In this document: positions 54,681-62,605 of the stretch, piece after piece
How positions within the stretch are numbered: position 1 is the stretch's first letter
Layout: the number at the start of each line of letters is the position of its first letter
Assembly (NCBI GenBank): GCA_035967665.1
Contig: JAYWLB010000027.1
Span: forward strand, 144,594-208,593
Length of the DNA stretch: 64,000 nt
Source of the DNA: Arctic95D-9 sp035967665
GTDB taxonomy: Bacteria; Verrucomicrobiota; Verrucomicrobiia; Verrucomicrobiales; DEV007
Direction: 5' to 3'
The notes under the pieces: generated by a model
The model's input: the letters and a program-made list of their open reading frames with translations, nothing else
Databases searched by the model: none
What the model was told of the DNA's origin: nothing
Position numbers and translations under genes: made by a program

Positions 54681-56672
54681 TCAACGTGCCGAAGCCCGGG
54701 TGAAGGCGAGGTGTTCTTCCATCCAGGTGTCCATCCTCAAAACCGCTTCGCGTTGTTTTTCGCCCATCTTCTCAGCGGTCTTTTGCGCTTTCCGGCAGGA
54801 CTTGAGCGCGAGTCCACTCGATCCGGGAAGTTTTGAAGCGATGCGTTGTTGGAGTTGTTTGCGTTCCCGGGGGCGAAGAAATCGAATCAGGAGCTCGTCA
54901 TCGGGGGCAATGTAGTAGCGGGCGCTCCCGGGTTCGCCCTGTCGGGCTGATCGCCCGATCAACTGGCGGTCGATGCGCGGGGAGAGGTTGTGCTCCACGA
55001 CAATGACGTGGAGACCACCCAGCGAAAGCACTTCTTCGGAGAGTTTGATGTCAGTTCCGCGGCCCGCCATGTTGGTCGCGATGCAGATACTGCCCCGTTT
55101 CCCCGCTTCGGCAACGATCGCCGCCTCCTCTTTGTGTCGCACTGCGTTGAGGACAGTGTGAGGTAGATTCAGGGCCGCGAGTTGCAGGGAGAGAGCCTCG
55201 CTTGCCTCGACCGTTCGCGTTCCGACGAGAACGGGACGTCCCGTTTTATGAATAGCGGCGACTTCCGCGACGACGGCTTCGTGCTTCGCTGTTTCATTCG
55301 GGTAGACCTTCACCTTCTCGATCTTCCGTTGCACAGGCCGGTGGGTCGGGATGCACACGACTGCCAGTCGATACATCCTCCAGAGTTCCAGAGATGATTC
55401 GCTCGCGGTCCCCGAGACCCCGGCGATAGAATGAAACATGCGGAAAAATCGCTGAAAGCTCATGCTCGCGAGAGTTTCTGTCGGATCAGTTACGGGAATT
55501 TCCTCTTTTGTTTCGATGGTCTGGTGGAGGCCCTGTTTCCAGGTTCGGCCCGGAAGAATCCGTCCGGTGAACTCGTCGATGATCTCGACCTTTGATTCGC
55601 CGGTGATGACGTAGTGTTTGTCTTTGATGAAAAAGTGCTCTGCGACGAGGGACTGGCGAACCAGTTCGTTGCGCCGGTCGTAGGAGCGCCATATCGCGGG
55701 AAAGCGGTGGGAGTGCCTCCCGATCGCTGCAATGCCCTGATGCGTCAGGGTGATCTCGCTGTGTTTGAAATCGATCGTGTAGTCGTCTCCCGCCTTCAGA
55801 GCCGCACCGAGATCCCTCGCAATGGCACAACAACGGGCGAACGAATTGCCGGGCATGGTCTGGCTGATGATCAGCGGGGTAACGGCTTCATCGATGAGAA
55901 TGTTGTCGGCTTCATCGATGATTACAGTATGGATTCCCCGCATTACGAGCGCTTCCCCCGCGGGTTTCCCGCTGCCGGCAAGATGACGAATGAGTCGGCT
56001 CTGCGGGGTTTGCTCGCTACCCAGTTTCAGTTTATCACGGAGAAAGTCGGCGAGGATTTCCTGACTTGTCGTGTAGACGATCGCGCTCTGATGCTGCGAG
56101 GTGCGCTCCGGTGGTTTCATGCTCCCGGTGACGAAGCCCGCGTGAAGGCCACACTGCTTGAAGAAATCAGCAAGGGTTTCCGCATCCCGCTGAGCGAGGT
56201 AGTCGTTCGCGGTGATGACATGGCAGGGTTGGCCGGTCCATCCCCGCAGCGCGGCGGCGAGTCCAATTGTGAGTGTTTTTCCCTCTCCGGTCGCCATTTC
56301 CGCGAAGAGGCCCTCATTGATCGCCATTGCTCCGGCGATTTGCTCGCGGTAGGGAGTCAGGCCCATGGCGTCCTGTGCGACCCTCGCGACGACAGCAAAG
56401 GCTTCTCTCTTCAGTGTCGACGAAGTTTCGCCTCTTTTGAAACGGCGGTGCAGGTCCGCGAGCTTATCCTGAAAGACCTCATCGTCCAGCGGGGCGATTT
56501 TCTGATCGAGCAGCCGAAGGGAAAGGTCCGCTTCGCGGAGAAGCCGTCGCAGTGTTGCTGACCTTCGTTTGACCGCACCCGGGATCCAGTCGGCTCCGCG
56601 ATCAATTCCTGTCGCCACCTTCCTCGGGGAGCGTGGAGCAGCGGTGTAAAAGCGCCGGGTGGGAGTGATCAT
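54681..56672 (-). CDS. Short SecA-like ATPase lacking the carboxyl-terminal domains
   Basis: A 663-residue ATPase plainly related to SecA. Walker A TGEGKT lies at about residues 128-133 (EMATGEGKTLTIGL), the DEAD box at about 253-256 (IIDEADNILIDEAVTPLIIS), then a PPXD-like insert, DEFTGRILPGRTWKQGLHQT, NMAGRGTDIK at about 534-543 and the arginine-finger segment IDRQLIGRSARQG. After the second nucleotide fold only about 60 residues remain, matching the first helix of the scaffold domain; the wing domain, two-helix finger and zinc tail of full SecA (about 900 residues) are missing. The ATG at 56672 overlaps the M50 stop by 4 nt (ATGA). It probably powers export of the giant protein; that is inference. 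The housekeeping secA gene must be elsewhere. Confidence 0.88.
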   Translation of the reverse strand: MITPTRRFYTAAPRSPRKVATGIDRGADWIPGAVKRRSATLRRLLREADLSLRLLDQKIAPLDDEVFQDKLADLHRRFKRGETSSTLKREAFAVVARVAQDAMGLTPYREQIAGAMAINEGLFAEMATGEGKTLTIGLAAALRGWTGQPCHVITANDYLAQRDAETLADFFKQCGLHAGFVTGSMKPPERTSQHQSAIVYTTSQEILADFLRDKLKLGSEQTPQSRLIRHLAGSGKPAGEALVMRGIHTVIIDEADNILIDEAVTPLIISQTMPGNSFARCCAIARDLGAALKAGDDYTIDFKHSEITLTHQGIAAIGRHSHRFPAIWRSYDRRNELVRQSLVAEHFFIKDKHYVITGESKVEIIDEFTGRILPGRTWKQGLHQTIETKEEIPVTDPTETLASMSFQRFFRMFHSIAGVSGTASESSLELWRMYRLAVVCIPTHRPVQRKIEKVKVYPNETAKHEAVVAEVAAIHKTGRPVLVGTRTVEASEALSLQLAALNLPHTVLNAVRHKEEAAIVAEAGKRGSICIATNMAGRGTDIKLSEEVLSLGGLHVIVVEHNLSPRIDRQLIGRSARQGEPGSARYYIAPDDELLIRFLRPRERKQLQQRIASKLPGSSGLALKSCRKAQKTAEKMGEKQREAVLRMDTWMEEHLAFTRASAR

Positions 56673-58831
56673 GAATCTTCTTTTTGTTGGAAGAGTTGTC
56701 TTACGGTACGGCCCCATTGCGACTTGAGTGGTTCCGGAGGAAGGGTGAAGCGGATTTGTCCTGTCAAAGACCCCAATGGCGATACCCCGGGTGGGAGCGG
56801 GGCGGTTTCGGAGCGAACCAGATAGAATTCCTCCACCGCGGTGAGGCCGCTGTTGTCTCCCTGTTCGGTTTTGATTTCCCCGCCTGCGAGCCAGCCCAGT
56901 GCGGCGGTGGGGAGCTTTTGCTGGCCGCCGGGAATGATGGTTTGGTCCGTGACTGCGAGAGACATCGCAGGGGTTTGGATGAGACGCACTTCGGATGAGC
57001 GGATCGTCTCATCGAAGAGGCTGCCTGCCTGTTTCTGGGGCACTGCGGAGACGAAGACCATTTCCGAGAAATCCACGATCCGGCCGAGCTCGGTTCCGCG
57101 CGGCGCCCAGGTGCCCCGCATTTCCCTTGAGCGGGGCGAGGTCCAGATCCCGTCGATCTCCGCCCGCACTAACAGATCCGCCTTTTGACGGTGTAATTCT
57201 TCAAGGACGAGACGGCCCGCTTTGGCCTGTTCCACGAGCGGGCCGATAATGGTCACGAACTGATTCTGGCGGGCCTCTTCAATCTGGGTCGCGATTTGTT
57301 CCATCCGCGAGGTGGCGCTCTTGATGTCGAGGTCGAGTTCGGGGTTTGACAGTTGTATGAGCGGGGCTCCCGCCTTCACGGGGCGGGTCGTTTCCACGAA
57401 AATTTCTGAAACGACCCCGGCGCTTTTCGAGTAGACCACTGATTCGATTGAGGGTTTGAAAACTCCGGAGGCGCGGAAACTGCGGGGGAGGGGAACGAAG
57501 CCGATTCCCGCGACGAGGAGAAGAATGATCAGCGTCGTCACTGTCAAGGCTCGCGTGCGGTGGCGTTCGAGACGGTCACTCGTGAAGAGGTATTTTACGA
57601 GCTTGCCGATGGGCATGAGAAAGTAGAGGACTACGCAGAAGGCGGCGATCGCGACCCCCAGCCCGAGAAATCCCTGCGCGACATTGTAGGTGATGAAGGC
57701 GAGGAGGAAGACGCGGTAGATGAAGGCGGCGACGCCGTAGGTGGTGAGCCAGAAAGCTTCGTTTGAATCGTTTGCGGGGGAGAAGGATTTTTTGACGCCG
57801 AAGAGAAACCGTTCCGAAAGATGTTTTAGCTGACGGGTCGATCGCTGGTAGAGGTTGGGGAGGTCGAAAAGATCGCTGAAGATGTAGTAGCCGTCGAAGC
57901 GGAGCAGGGGGTTCGCGTTGAAGAGGACCGTGGAGACCGAGGCGATGAAGATCACGTTGTAGCTGAGGCGTTTCACAAACGGGTCCGGCGTCTGCAGCCA
58001 GATAAAGAGAGCGATCGCAGCGACAAAAAACTCCGCTCCCATGCCTGCGGAACTCACCGCGATGCGCTGCCAGCGATGACGGAAACCCCAACTTGAGGTC
58101 GCGTCGACATAGGGCAGCGGCGTCAGGAGCATCAGCATGACACCGGTTTTGCGAACCTCTCCGCCGAAGTGCTTGCACATGATGCCGTGGCCGAACTCGT
58201 GAATCAGCTTGATGAAGACGGTGCAGAGATAGAGGTAGAAGAGGTTCTTCGGCGCGAGTACGCCTGAACTCTGGTCGGCGAGCTCGTCGAGGTGCCCGAT
58301 GGAAAACCAGATCGCGGTGGCAACGACACCGAGCCAGACGATTAATCCGACCGGACTGAGAATCGGGCGAAAGACCGGACGCAGCAGAGTGAGGAGTCTG
58401 TCAGGGTCAAACAGGGGGATGTTGAGAAAGAGAAAGTTGACGGCCTGCCCCCGCGCTTTCCGTCCCTGGATTTTTCTCTCGCGTTCAAAGAGTTGCCGGC
58501 TGTCAGGGGCGAGGTTTGACTGGAGGAGGTTGGAGCGATGCAACTGGGATAACACCTGGATGACTTCGTCCTGGCCGGGGGCTTCGTCCGGCATCAGGGC
58601 GAGGCATTCTTTCCAGACTTCGTCGACGGTCTTATTGCCTTTGAGCCTGCCGACGAAGGCGTAGGCGGCGGGGGATATTCGAAAGAACTCGTTGTTGAGA
58701 GGATCGCGGAGCAGGTACCAGAGTTGCCCGCGAAACATTTGCCTGACCACTTCCACGGTGGGATTGAGGCGCACGCGTTCAGGCGCGACGCGATGCCACG
58801 AATCACTGAACATTTGCTGCCGTTCCTTCAT
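56669..58831 (-). CDS. PqqD-like / M50 site-2 protease / HlyD fusion membrane protein
   Basis: A 720-residue membrane protein. Residues 24-109 resemble a PqqD-type peptide-binding domain (FFRISPAAYAFVGRLKGNKTVDE). The S2P core follows, with the zinc motif HEFGH at residues 211-215 and the second ligand site NPLLRFDGYY at about 307-316, within several membrane segments. From about residue 455 it turns into a HlyD-type adaptor (GVFKPSIESVVYSKSAGVVSE, a coiled coil, a second beta-barrel segment) that would reach into the periplasm. The ATG at 58831 is 4 nt after the stop of the upstream gene; upstream starts to 58909 overlap it. Fusions like this occur in export loci of giant RTX-like proteins. 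Whether it cuts a substrate or only anchors is unknown. Confidence 0.88.
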   Translation of the reverse strand: MKERQQMFSDSWHRVAPERVRLNPTVEVVRQMFRGQLWYLLRDPLNNEFFRISPAAYAFVGRLKGNKTVDEVWKECLALMPDEAPGQDEVIQVLSQLHRSNLLQSNLAPDSRQLFERERKIQGRKARGQAVNFLFLNIPLFDPDRLLTLLRPVFRPILSPVGLIVWLGVVATAIWFSIGHLDELADQSSGVLAPKNLFYLYLCTVFIKLIHEFGHGIMCKHFGGEVRKTGVMLMLLTPLPYVDATSSWGFRHRWQRIAVSSAGMGAEFFVAAIALFIWLQTPDPFVKRLSYNVIFIASVSTVLFNANPLLRFDGYYIFSDLFDLPNLYQRSTRQLKHLSERFLFGVKKSFSPANDSNEAFWLTTYGVAAFIYRVFLLAFITYNVAQGFLGLGVAIAAFCVVLYFLMPIGKLVKYLFTSDRLERHRTRALTVTTLIILLLVAGIGFVPLPRSFRASGVFKPSIESVVYSKSAGVVSEIFVETTRPVKAGAPLIQLSNPELDLDIKSATSRMEQIATQIEEARQNQFVTIIGPLVEQAKAGRLVLEELHRQKADLLVRAEIDGIWTSPRSREMRGTWAPRGTELGRIVDFSEMVFVSAVPQKQAGSLFDETIRSSEVRLIQTPAMSLAVTDQTIIPGGQQKLPTAALGWLAGGEIKTEQGDNSGLTAVEEFYLVRSETAPLPPGVSPLGSLTGQIRFTLPPEPLKSQWGRTVRQLFQQKEDS

Positions 58832-58835
58832 AGTT

Positions 58836-60689
58836 CTAAAGCCAAAAACGCATCCGCAGATAATCGATCGCACGATGGGTGATGATCCAGAGAGGTGAGC
58901 GGGTCCCACAGTGAATCCGCGCGGAACCCGTCATGCCGGGGCGCCACCAATCGGGGGCGTCGTCTTTGAAACGGGTGCGGGCGATGAGCAGGGTTCCTTT
59001 TTCTTCGGGAATGGCGAGCGGCTCGATCTCGGTCACTTCAATGGGAAAGTGTTCGTCGGGCCGGCTTGCGAAAGCGACTTCGCCCTCCGACCCGGTAGCG
59101 ACGCGGGTGGCATCGGCCTCGGGGATGCGCAGTTCGGCGAACATGCCTTTGAGCTGACTCAATTTGAGGAGGGCCTCCCCGCGGGTCACGGGGGCGCCGA
59201 TCCTGTCCTTGATTTCACCCTCGAGGACAACGCCGTCTTCGGGGGCGCTTACCGAGGCCATTTCGAGATTATACTGCACTTTCTGCAGCGACGATTTCGT
59301 CTCTTCCGCCTGAGCAATCGCGATGTGCATTTCCGCCGGGGTTGCCTCGGCCCGGGCCAGTTGCGCTTCTGAAACGTAGCGCTGAATCGTTGCCGCCAAC
59401 TCCGCCCGGTTGAGTTCCAGTTCCGCCGTGTCCATCGTCACGAGCACTTCGTCTTTGCCGACGGTGTCACCGGCCCTGACAGAAACACTTTCGATGTAGC
59501 CGTCAAAGGGAGCGGGAAGATGGAAGACCTGCGCGGGCTGGAGGATGAAGGTGGCCTTCACCTTGTAGGGCCACGGATAGAGAATCAGAAAGGCGAGGAG
59601 TGCCGCCGTGGCGACGGCGCCCGCTTTCACCCAGGTGTGCTCAAAGCCGATCACTTTTCCGAGACCCTTTTTGATTGCGCTCGCCCAACGGGCCCCGAAC
59701 CACCGGTCGCGCCGGTAGAGGTCGACGAGCCGCCGGACACAAAGATCCGATGTGAGACGCAGGGCTTCGATGTCGGCCTGATCGAAAGGCTGAACCCGTT
59801 CGATCGTGATGGCGCCAACCGGAACCCCTTCGAGTCTCAGGGGGACGGAGGCGACGTGAGCGACTCCCGCTTTTCGAGCGTAGCGCTCGTGGTCCCGTTC
59901 GATCGCGGCTCCGGTCGCAGAACCCGGCCAGACGATTTCGTCATCCTGTTCGGTGCTCTCCTCCATCGCGGCCTCGAGTAAACGCGAGAGCTCCATCTTG
60001 CGATTGATTTTGCCGGTGTGATTGGTCGCTTTCAGCTTGATGTAGTTTCCGCAGAGCCAGCCCAGTGAAACCCGGTCCGCTTCGTAGCGAGACGCCAGTT
60101 CATTGCAGACGACCATCGCTGTGGCGAGAAAGCGGGTTTCATCGTTCACGAGGATGCCGACGGTGAGCGCGGTTACCAGCGGCGGTTCGGAGGTTTCGCT
60201 GTTCCCTGCATCAGTGTCAGGGCCGGCGAGAGGATTGGCCCCGTAGATCAAGGGCGTGTCTATCATCAGTTTCTCGATCCGCTGAGAGGGTTGGAAAAAA
60301 TCTTCCGATCCGTAGCGGATGAAGGTGGCGACGCAGGTGGTTTTCTCGTCTTCGATTCGCAGAGGAAGAGCGGCGCTGCGGATGCCCTCCTCGACCGCTG
60401 TGCCGTGCAGGCGCGGGTCGGCTTCAGCTGAATTTTCAGCCAGCTCTGTGAGTCCTTTGCGCAGAACGGAGAGGCGCTGCTTCGTTTCCTCGGAATCGGG
60501 CCACACCGCGACGGGGGACCACTGCGCTTCGCCATTTTCCGATTCGATCTTTACCAGGACCATGCCGCTGGCGGCTTCGAGCTGGAGCGCGAAAACGCGA
60601 AGCATTTCCACCCAGAACGCGGCGTCGCGACCCTCGAATGACCAGAGCTTTTCGATAGCGAGTTGCGATTTAGTTTTCGGAAGCGGCAT
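58836..60689 (-). CDS. GAF-domain membrane fusion protein (HlyD-type adaptor)
   Basis: A 617-residue protein. The cytosolic half has two GAF-like segments (about residues 24-150 and 180-325; HVASVPLRLEGVPVGAITIE is typical), then one membrane segment near 355-372 and a periplasmic HlyD part with a split lipoyl-like barrel (PFDGYIESVSVRAGDTVGKD, SAPEDGVVLEGEIKDRIGA) and a short coiled coil. The ATG at 60689 starts just before the GAF part; the frame upstream to 60767 runs into the divergent promoter region. A cytosolic sensor domain on an export adaptor suggests that the pump may respond to a ligand. First gene of the block, divergent from the formylglycine-type gene. Confidence 0.85.
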   Translation of the reverse strand: MPLPKTKSQLAIEKLWSFEGRDAAFWVEMLRVFALQLEAASGMVLVKIESENGEAQWSPVAVWPDSEETKQRLSVLRKGLTELAENSAEADPRLHGTAVEEGIRSAALPLRIEDEKTTCVATFIRYGSEDFFQPSQRIEKLMIDTPLIYGANPLAGPDTDAGNSETSEPPLVTALTVGILVNDETRFLATAMVVCNELASRYEADRVSLGWLCGNYIKLKATNHTGKINRKMELSRLLEAAMEESTEQDDEIVWPGSATGAAIERDHERYARKAGVAHVASVPLRLEGVPVGAITIERVQPFDQADIEALRLTSDLCVRRLVDLYRRDRWFGARWASAIKKGLGKVIGFEHTWVKAGAVATAALLAFLILYPWPYKVKATFILQPAQVFHLPAPFDGYIESVSVRAGDTVGKDEVLVTMDTAELELNRAELAATIQRYVSEAQLARAEATPAEMHIAIAQAEETKSSLQKVQYNLEMASVSAPEDGVVLEGEIKDRIGAPVTRGEALLKLSQLKGMFAELRIPEADATRVATGSEGEVAFASRPDEHFPIEVTEIEPLAIPEEKGTLLIARTRFKDDAPDWWRPGMTGSARIHCGTRSPLWIITHRAIDYLRMRFWL

Positions 60690-60778
60690 GAACGTGTTAA
60701 ACGTTTGAATAGGATTAAGGTTAATACCTCTTGATATCGCAAAAATCCTAATTAAATCGCATTTCACCTGAGAAACGA
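60690..60778. promoter_or_regulatory. AT-rich divergent promoter region
   Basis: This 89-bp gap separates the start of the minus-strand export block from the plus-strand formylglycine-type gene, so it should hold both promoters. It contains AT-rich tracts and a short AGGT-TAAT-ACCT stem. I could not pick unambiguous -35/-10 boxes on either strand. Confidence 0.5.
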
Positions 60779-61603
60779 ATGAGAATCAAGCCTCCATTGC
60801 CTGCTCCGGGGAAGACCGTTGTTGTATTTCTGCTCATCATCGGCCTTATCAGCGGGACTGGTTTCACGCAGACTCCCACAGGCGGGATTGAGCCTGTTTT
60901 TAAAAATTCCCTGAAGATGGCCTTCGTTGAGGTTCCTGAAACAGAGGTTCTTTTTTCCATCTGGGAGACCCGGGTTCAGGATTATCGCCGTTTTGTTAGT
61001 GCCACGGGTCGAAGCTGGGAGAAGGCCGGTTTTTCGCAGGGAGAGACCCATCCTGCGACGATGGTGTCGTGGGAGGATGCGACGCAGTTCTGCCGCTGGT
61101 TGACGAGGGAGGAGCAGGAGGCGGGGGTCCTTCCGGAAGGGTGCCGTTATCGCCTTCCAACCTCAGCGGAGTGGAGTCTTGCGGTGGGTTTAAAGAAGCC
61201 TGACGCCGATGATACGCTCGCGATAGTGAACGGGCCTTCTCAGACGGAATTCCCGTGGGAGGACACCTGGCCGCCGGTTGATGATGCGGGGAACTACCAT
61301 CCGGATCTCAACTGCGATTCGTTTGCCTATACTTCCCCGGTCGGCTCCTTCGCTCAGAACCGGTTTGGAATTTACGACCTCGGGGGGAATGTCTGGGAAT
61401 GGTGTTCCGACTCCTTCAAAAATTCGATCGATTTCCGGACTCTCCGCGGAGCCTCTTGGAGAATGCGTTCGCCGGGGGATCTTCTCAGTTCCTTTGAGAT
61501 AGGGAATGTCGGGCACATCCAACTGAATACTTACGGATTTCGTGTCGTTCTCGAGTTGGAGAAGGGGATCGAGGCAAAAGACCTCGCCGTTGTTGCTCAG
61601 TGA
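60779..61603 (+). CDS. Exported formylglycine-generating-enzyme-type (SUMF1) protein
   Basis: A 274-residue protein with a signal-like hydrophobic segment at residues 13-30. The FGE-sulfatase fold is clear: FSIWETRVQDYRRF, HPATMVSWEDATQFCRWLT, YRLPTSAEWSLAVG, the Gly/Asn loop GIYDLGGNVWEWCSD and LRGASWRMRSP, with a final YGFRVVLE. Many relatives have lost catalysis and serve as binding modules; the copper-binding cysteine pair of true formylglycine enzymes is not seen. Its position divergent to the export block suggests it may be secreted or act on cell-surface proteins. Confidence 0.82.
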   Translation: MRIKPPLPAPGKTVVVFLLIIGLISGTGFTQTPTGGIEPVFKNSLKMAFVEVPETEVLFSIWETRVQDYRRFVSATGRSWEKAGFSQGETHPATMVSWEDATQFCRWLTREEQEAGVLPEGCRYRLPTSAEWSLAVGLKKPDADDTLAIVNGPSQTEFPWEDTWPPVDDAGNYHPDLNCDSFAYTSPVGSFAQNRFGIYDLGGNVWEWCSDSFKNSIDFRTLRGASWRMRSPGDLLSSFEIGNVGHIQLNTYGFRVVLELEKGIEAKDLAVVAQ

Positions 61604-61727
61604 GGCTGTGCGGACTGCCAGCGGAGTCGGCTTTGGTTTTTCGGTTAGGAGGTCCCTTTGCGGGCCCTAAATGAGAATGTGGATTTTGGATATGGAAGCG
61701 AACTCGCGGAGGGCCTAACCTCCCGAC

Positions 61728-62594
61728 ATGCCAAATCCATGGACCGGGGTGGGAAACCCTTATACTCGACTGGAAGTTCTCGAACGTCTTCGCGATACCC
61801 TTGCGAAGGGAGAGCCAGTCATTGCGGCCGGTGCGGGAACTGGAATCAGTGCCAAGTTTATTGAACAGGGCGGAGCCGATCTGATCATTATCTACAATTC
61901 AGGGCGCTATCGCATGATGGGGCACGGTTCGATTGCCGGTATGATGGGTTACGGCGATGCGAATGCGGTTGCGATGGAGATCGGTGAGTATGAAGTGCTA
62001 CCCGTGGTCAAAGAAATTCCCGTGATTTGCGGAGTGCATTGCACTGACCCCCGGCGCCGGATGTGGCATTGGCTCCAGCAGGTGAAAGCGATGGGCTTTT
62101 CCGGAATGAACAATTTTCCGACTCACTCGATCATCGATGGCGATTTTCGCAATCAGTTGGAAGAGACAGGAATGGGTACCGACAAAGAGATCGAGACCGT
62201 CGCGCTTTCCCGCAAGATGGACATTTTCTCTATCGTTTACGTGGCTTCTCCTCAAGAGGCCAGGGCGATGGCCGAGGCGGGTGCGGATGTTATCATTGCG
62301 CATGTCGGTTGCACCGTTGGCGGTTCGATCGGCGTGACCAATGCGGCGATGTCACTTGAAGATGCCGCGGTGGCAACTCAGGCGATTATCGATGCGGGCA
62401 ATACGGTGAGAAAAGACGTCATCTATCTTTCGCACGGCGGACCTATTGCCACTCCTGCTGATGCGGCATTCATCAATGAGAAAACGGATGCGGTTGGATT
62501 CGTCGGCGCTTCCAGTCTTGAGCGCATGGCGGTGGAGGAGTCACTCACGAACCTGACGCGTGAATTCAAATCTATCCCCGTAAACCGTTCATAA
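61728..62594 (+). CDS. Phosphoenolpyruvate hydrolase-like TIM-barrel protein
   Basis: A 288-residue cytosolic protein. Signature segments are PVIAAGAGTGISAKFIEQGG, YNSGRYRMMGHGSIAGMM and IICGVHCTDP-type strands, and HVGCTVGGSIG near residue 190, which fits the phosphoenolpyruvate hydrolase-like (IGPS-type TIM barrel) family that is fused to a Tm-1-like domain in fungi and plants. The partner gene follows after 11 nt on the same strand, so the two probably act as one system. GGAGG at 61708 would be 15 nt from the ATG and pairs with CCTCC at 61719-61723, a stem that may hold the ribosome site back. The reaction is not known. Confidence 0.85.
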   Translation: MPNPWTGVGNPYTRLEVLERLRDTLAKGEPVIAAGAGTGISAKFIEQGGADLIIIYNSGRYRMMGHGSIAGMMGYGDANAVAMEIGEYEVLPVVKEIPVICGVHCTDPRRRMWHWLQQVKAMGFSGMNNFPTHSIIDGDFRNQLEETGMGTDKEIETVALSRKMDIFSIVYVASPQEARAMAEAGADVIIAHVGCTVGGSIGVTNAAMSLEDAAVATQAIIDAGNTVRKDVIYLSHGGPIATPADAAFINEKTDAVGFVGASSLERMAVEESLTNLTREFKSIPVNRS

Positions 62595-62605
62595 TTCGAT
62601 TTTTC

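Noticed and set aside
35881..60689. Ordinary type I secretion system
   Set aside because: Adaptors and TolC are present, but I find no ABC transporter (no Walker A plus LSGGQ pair) in the whole block.
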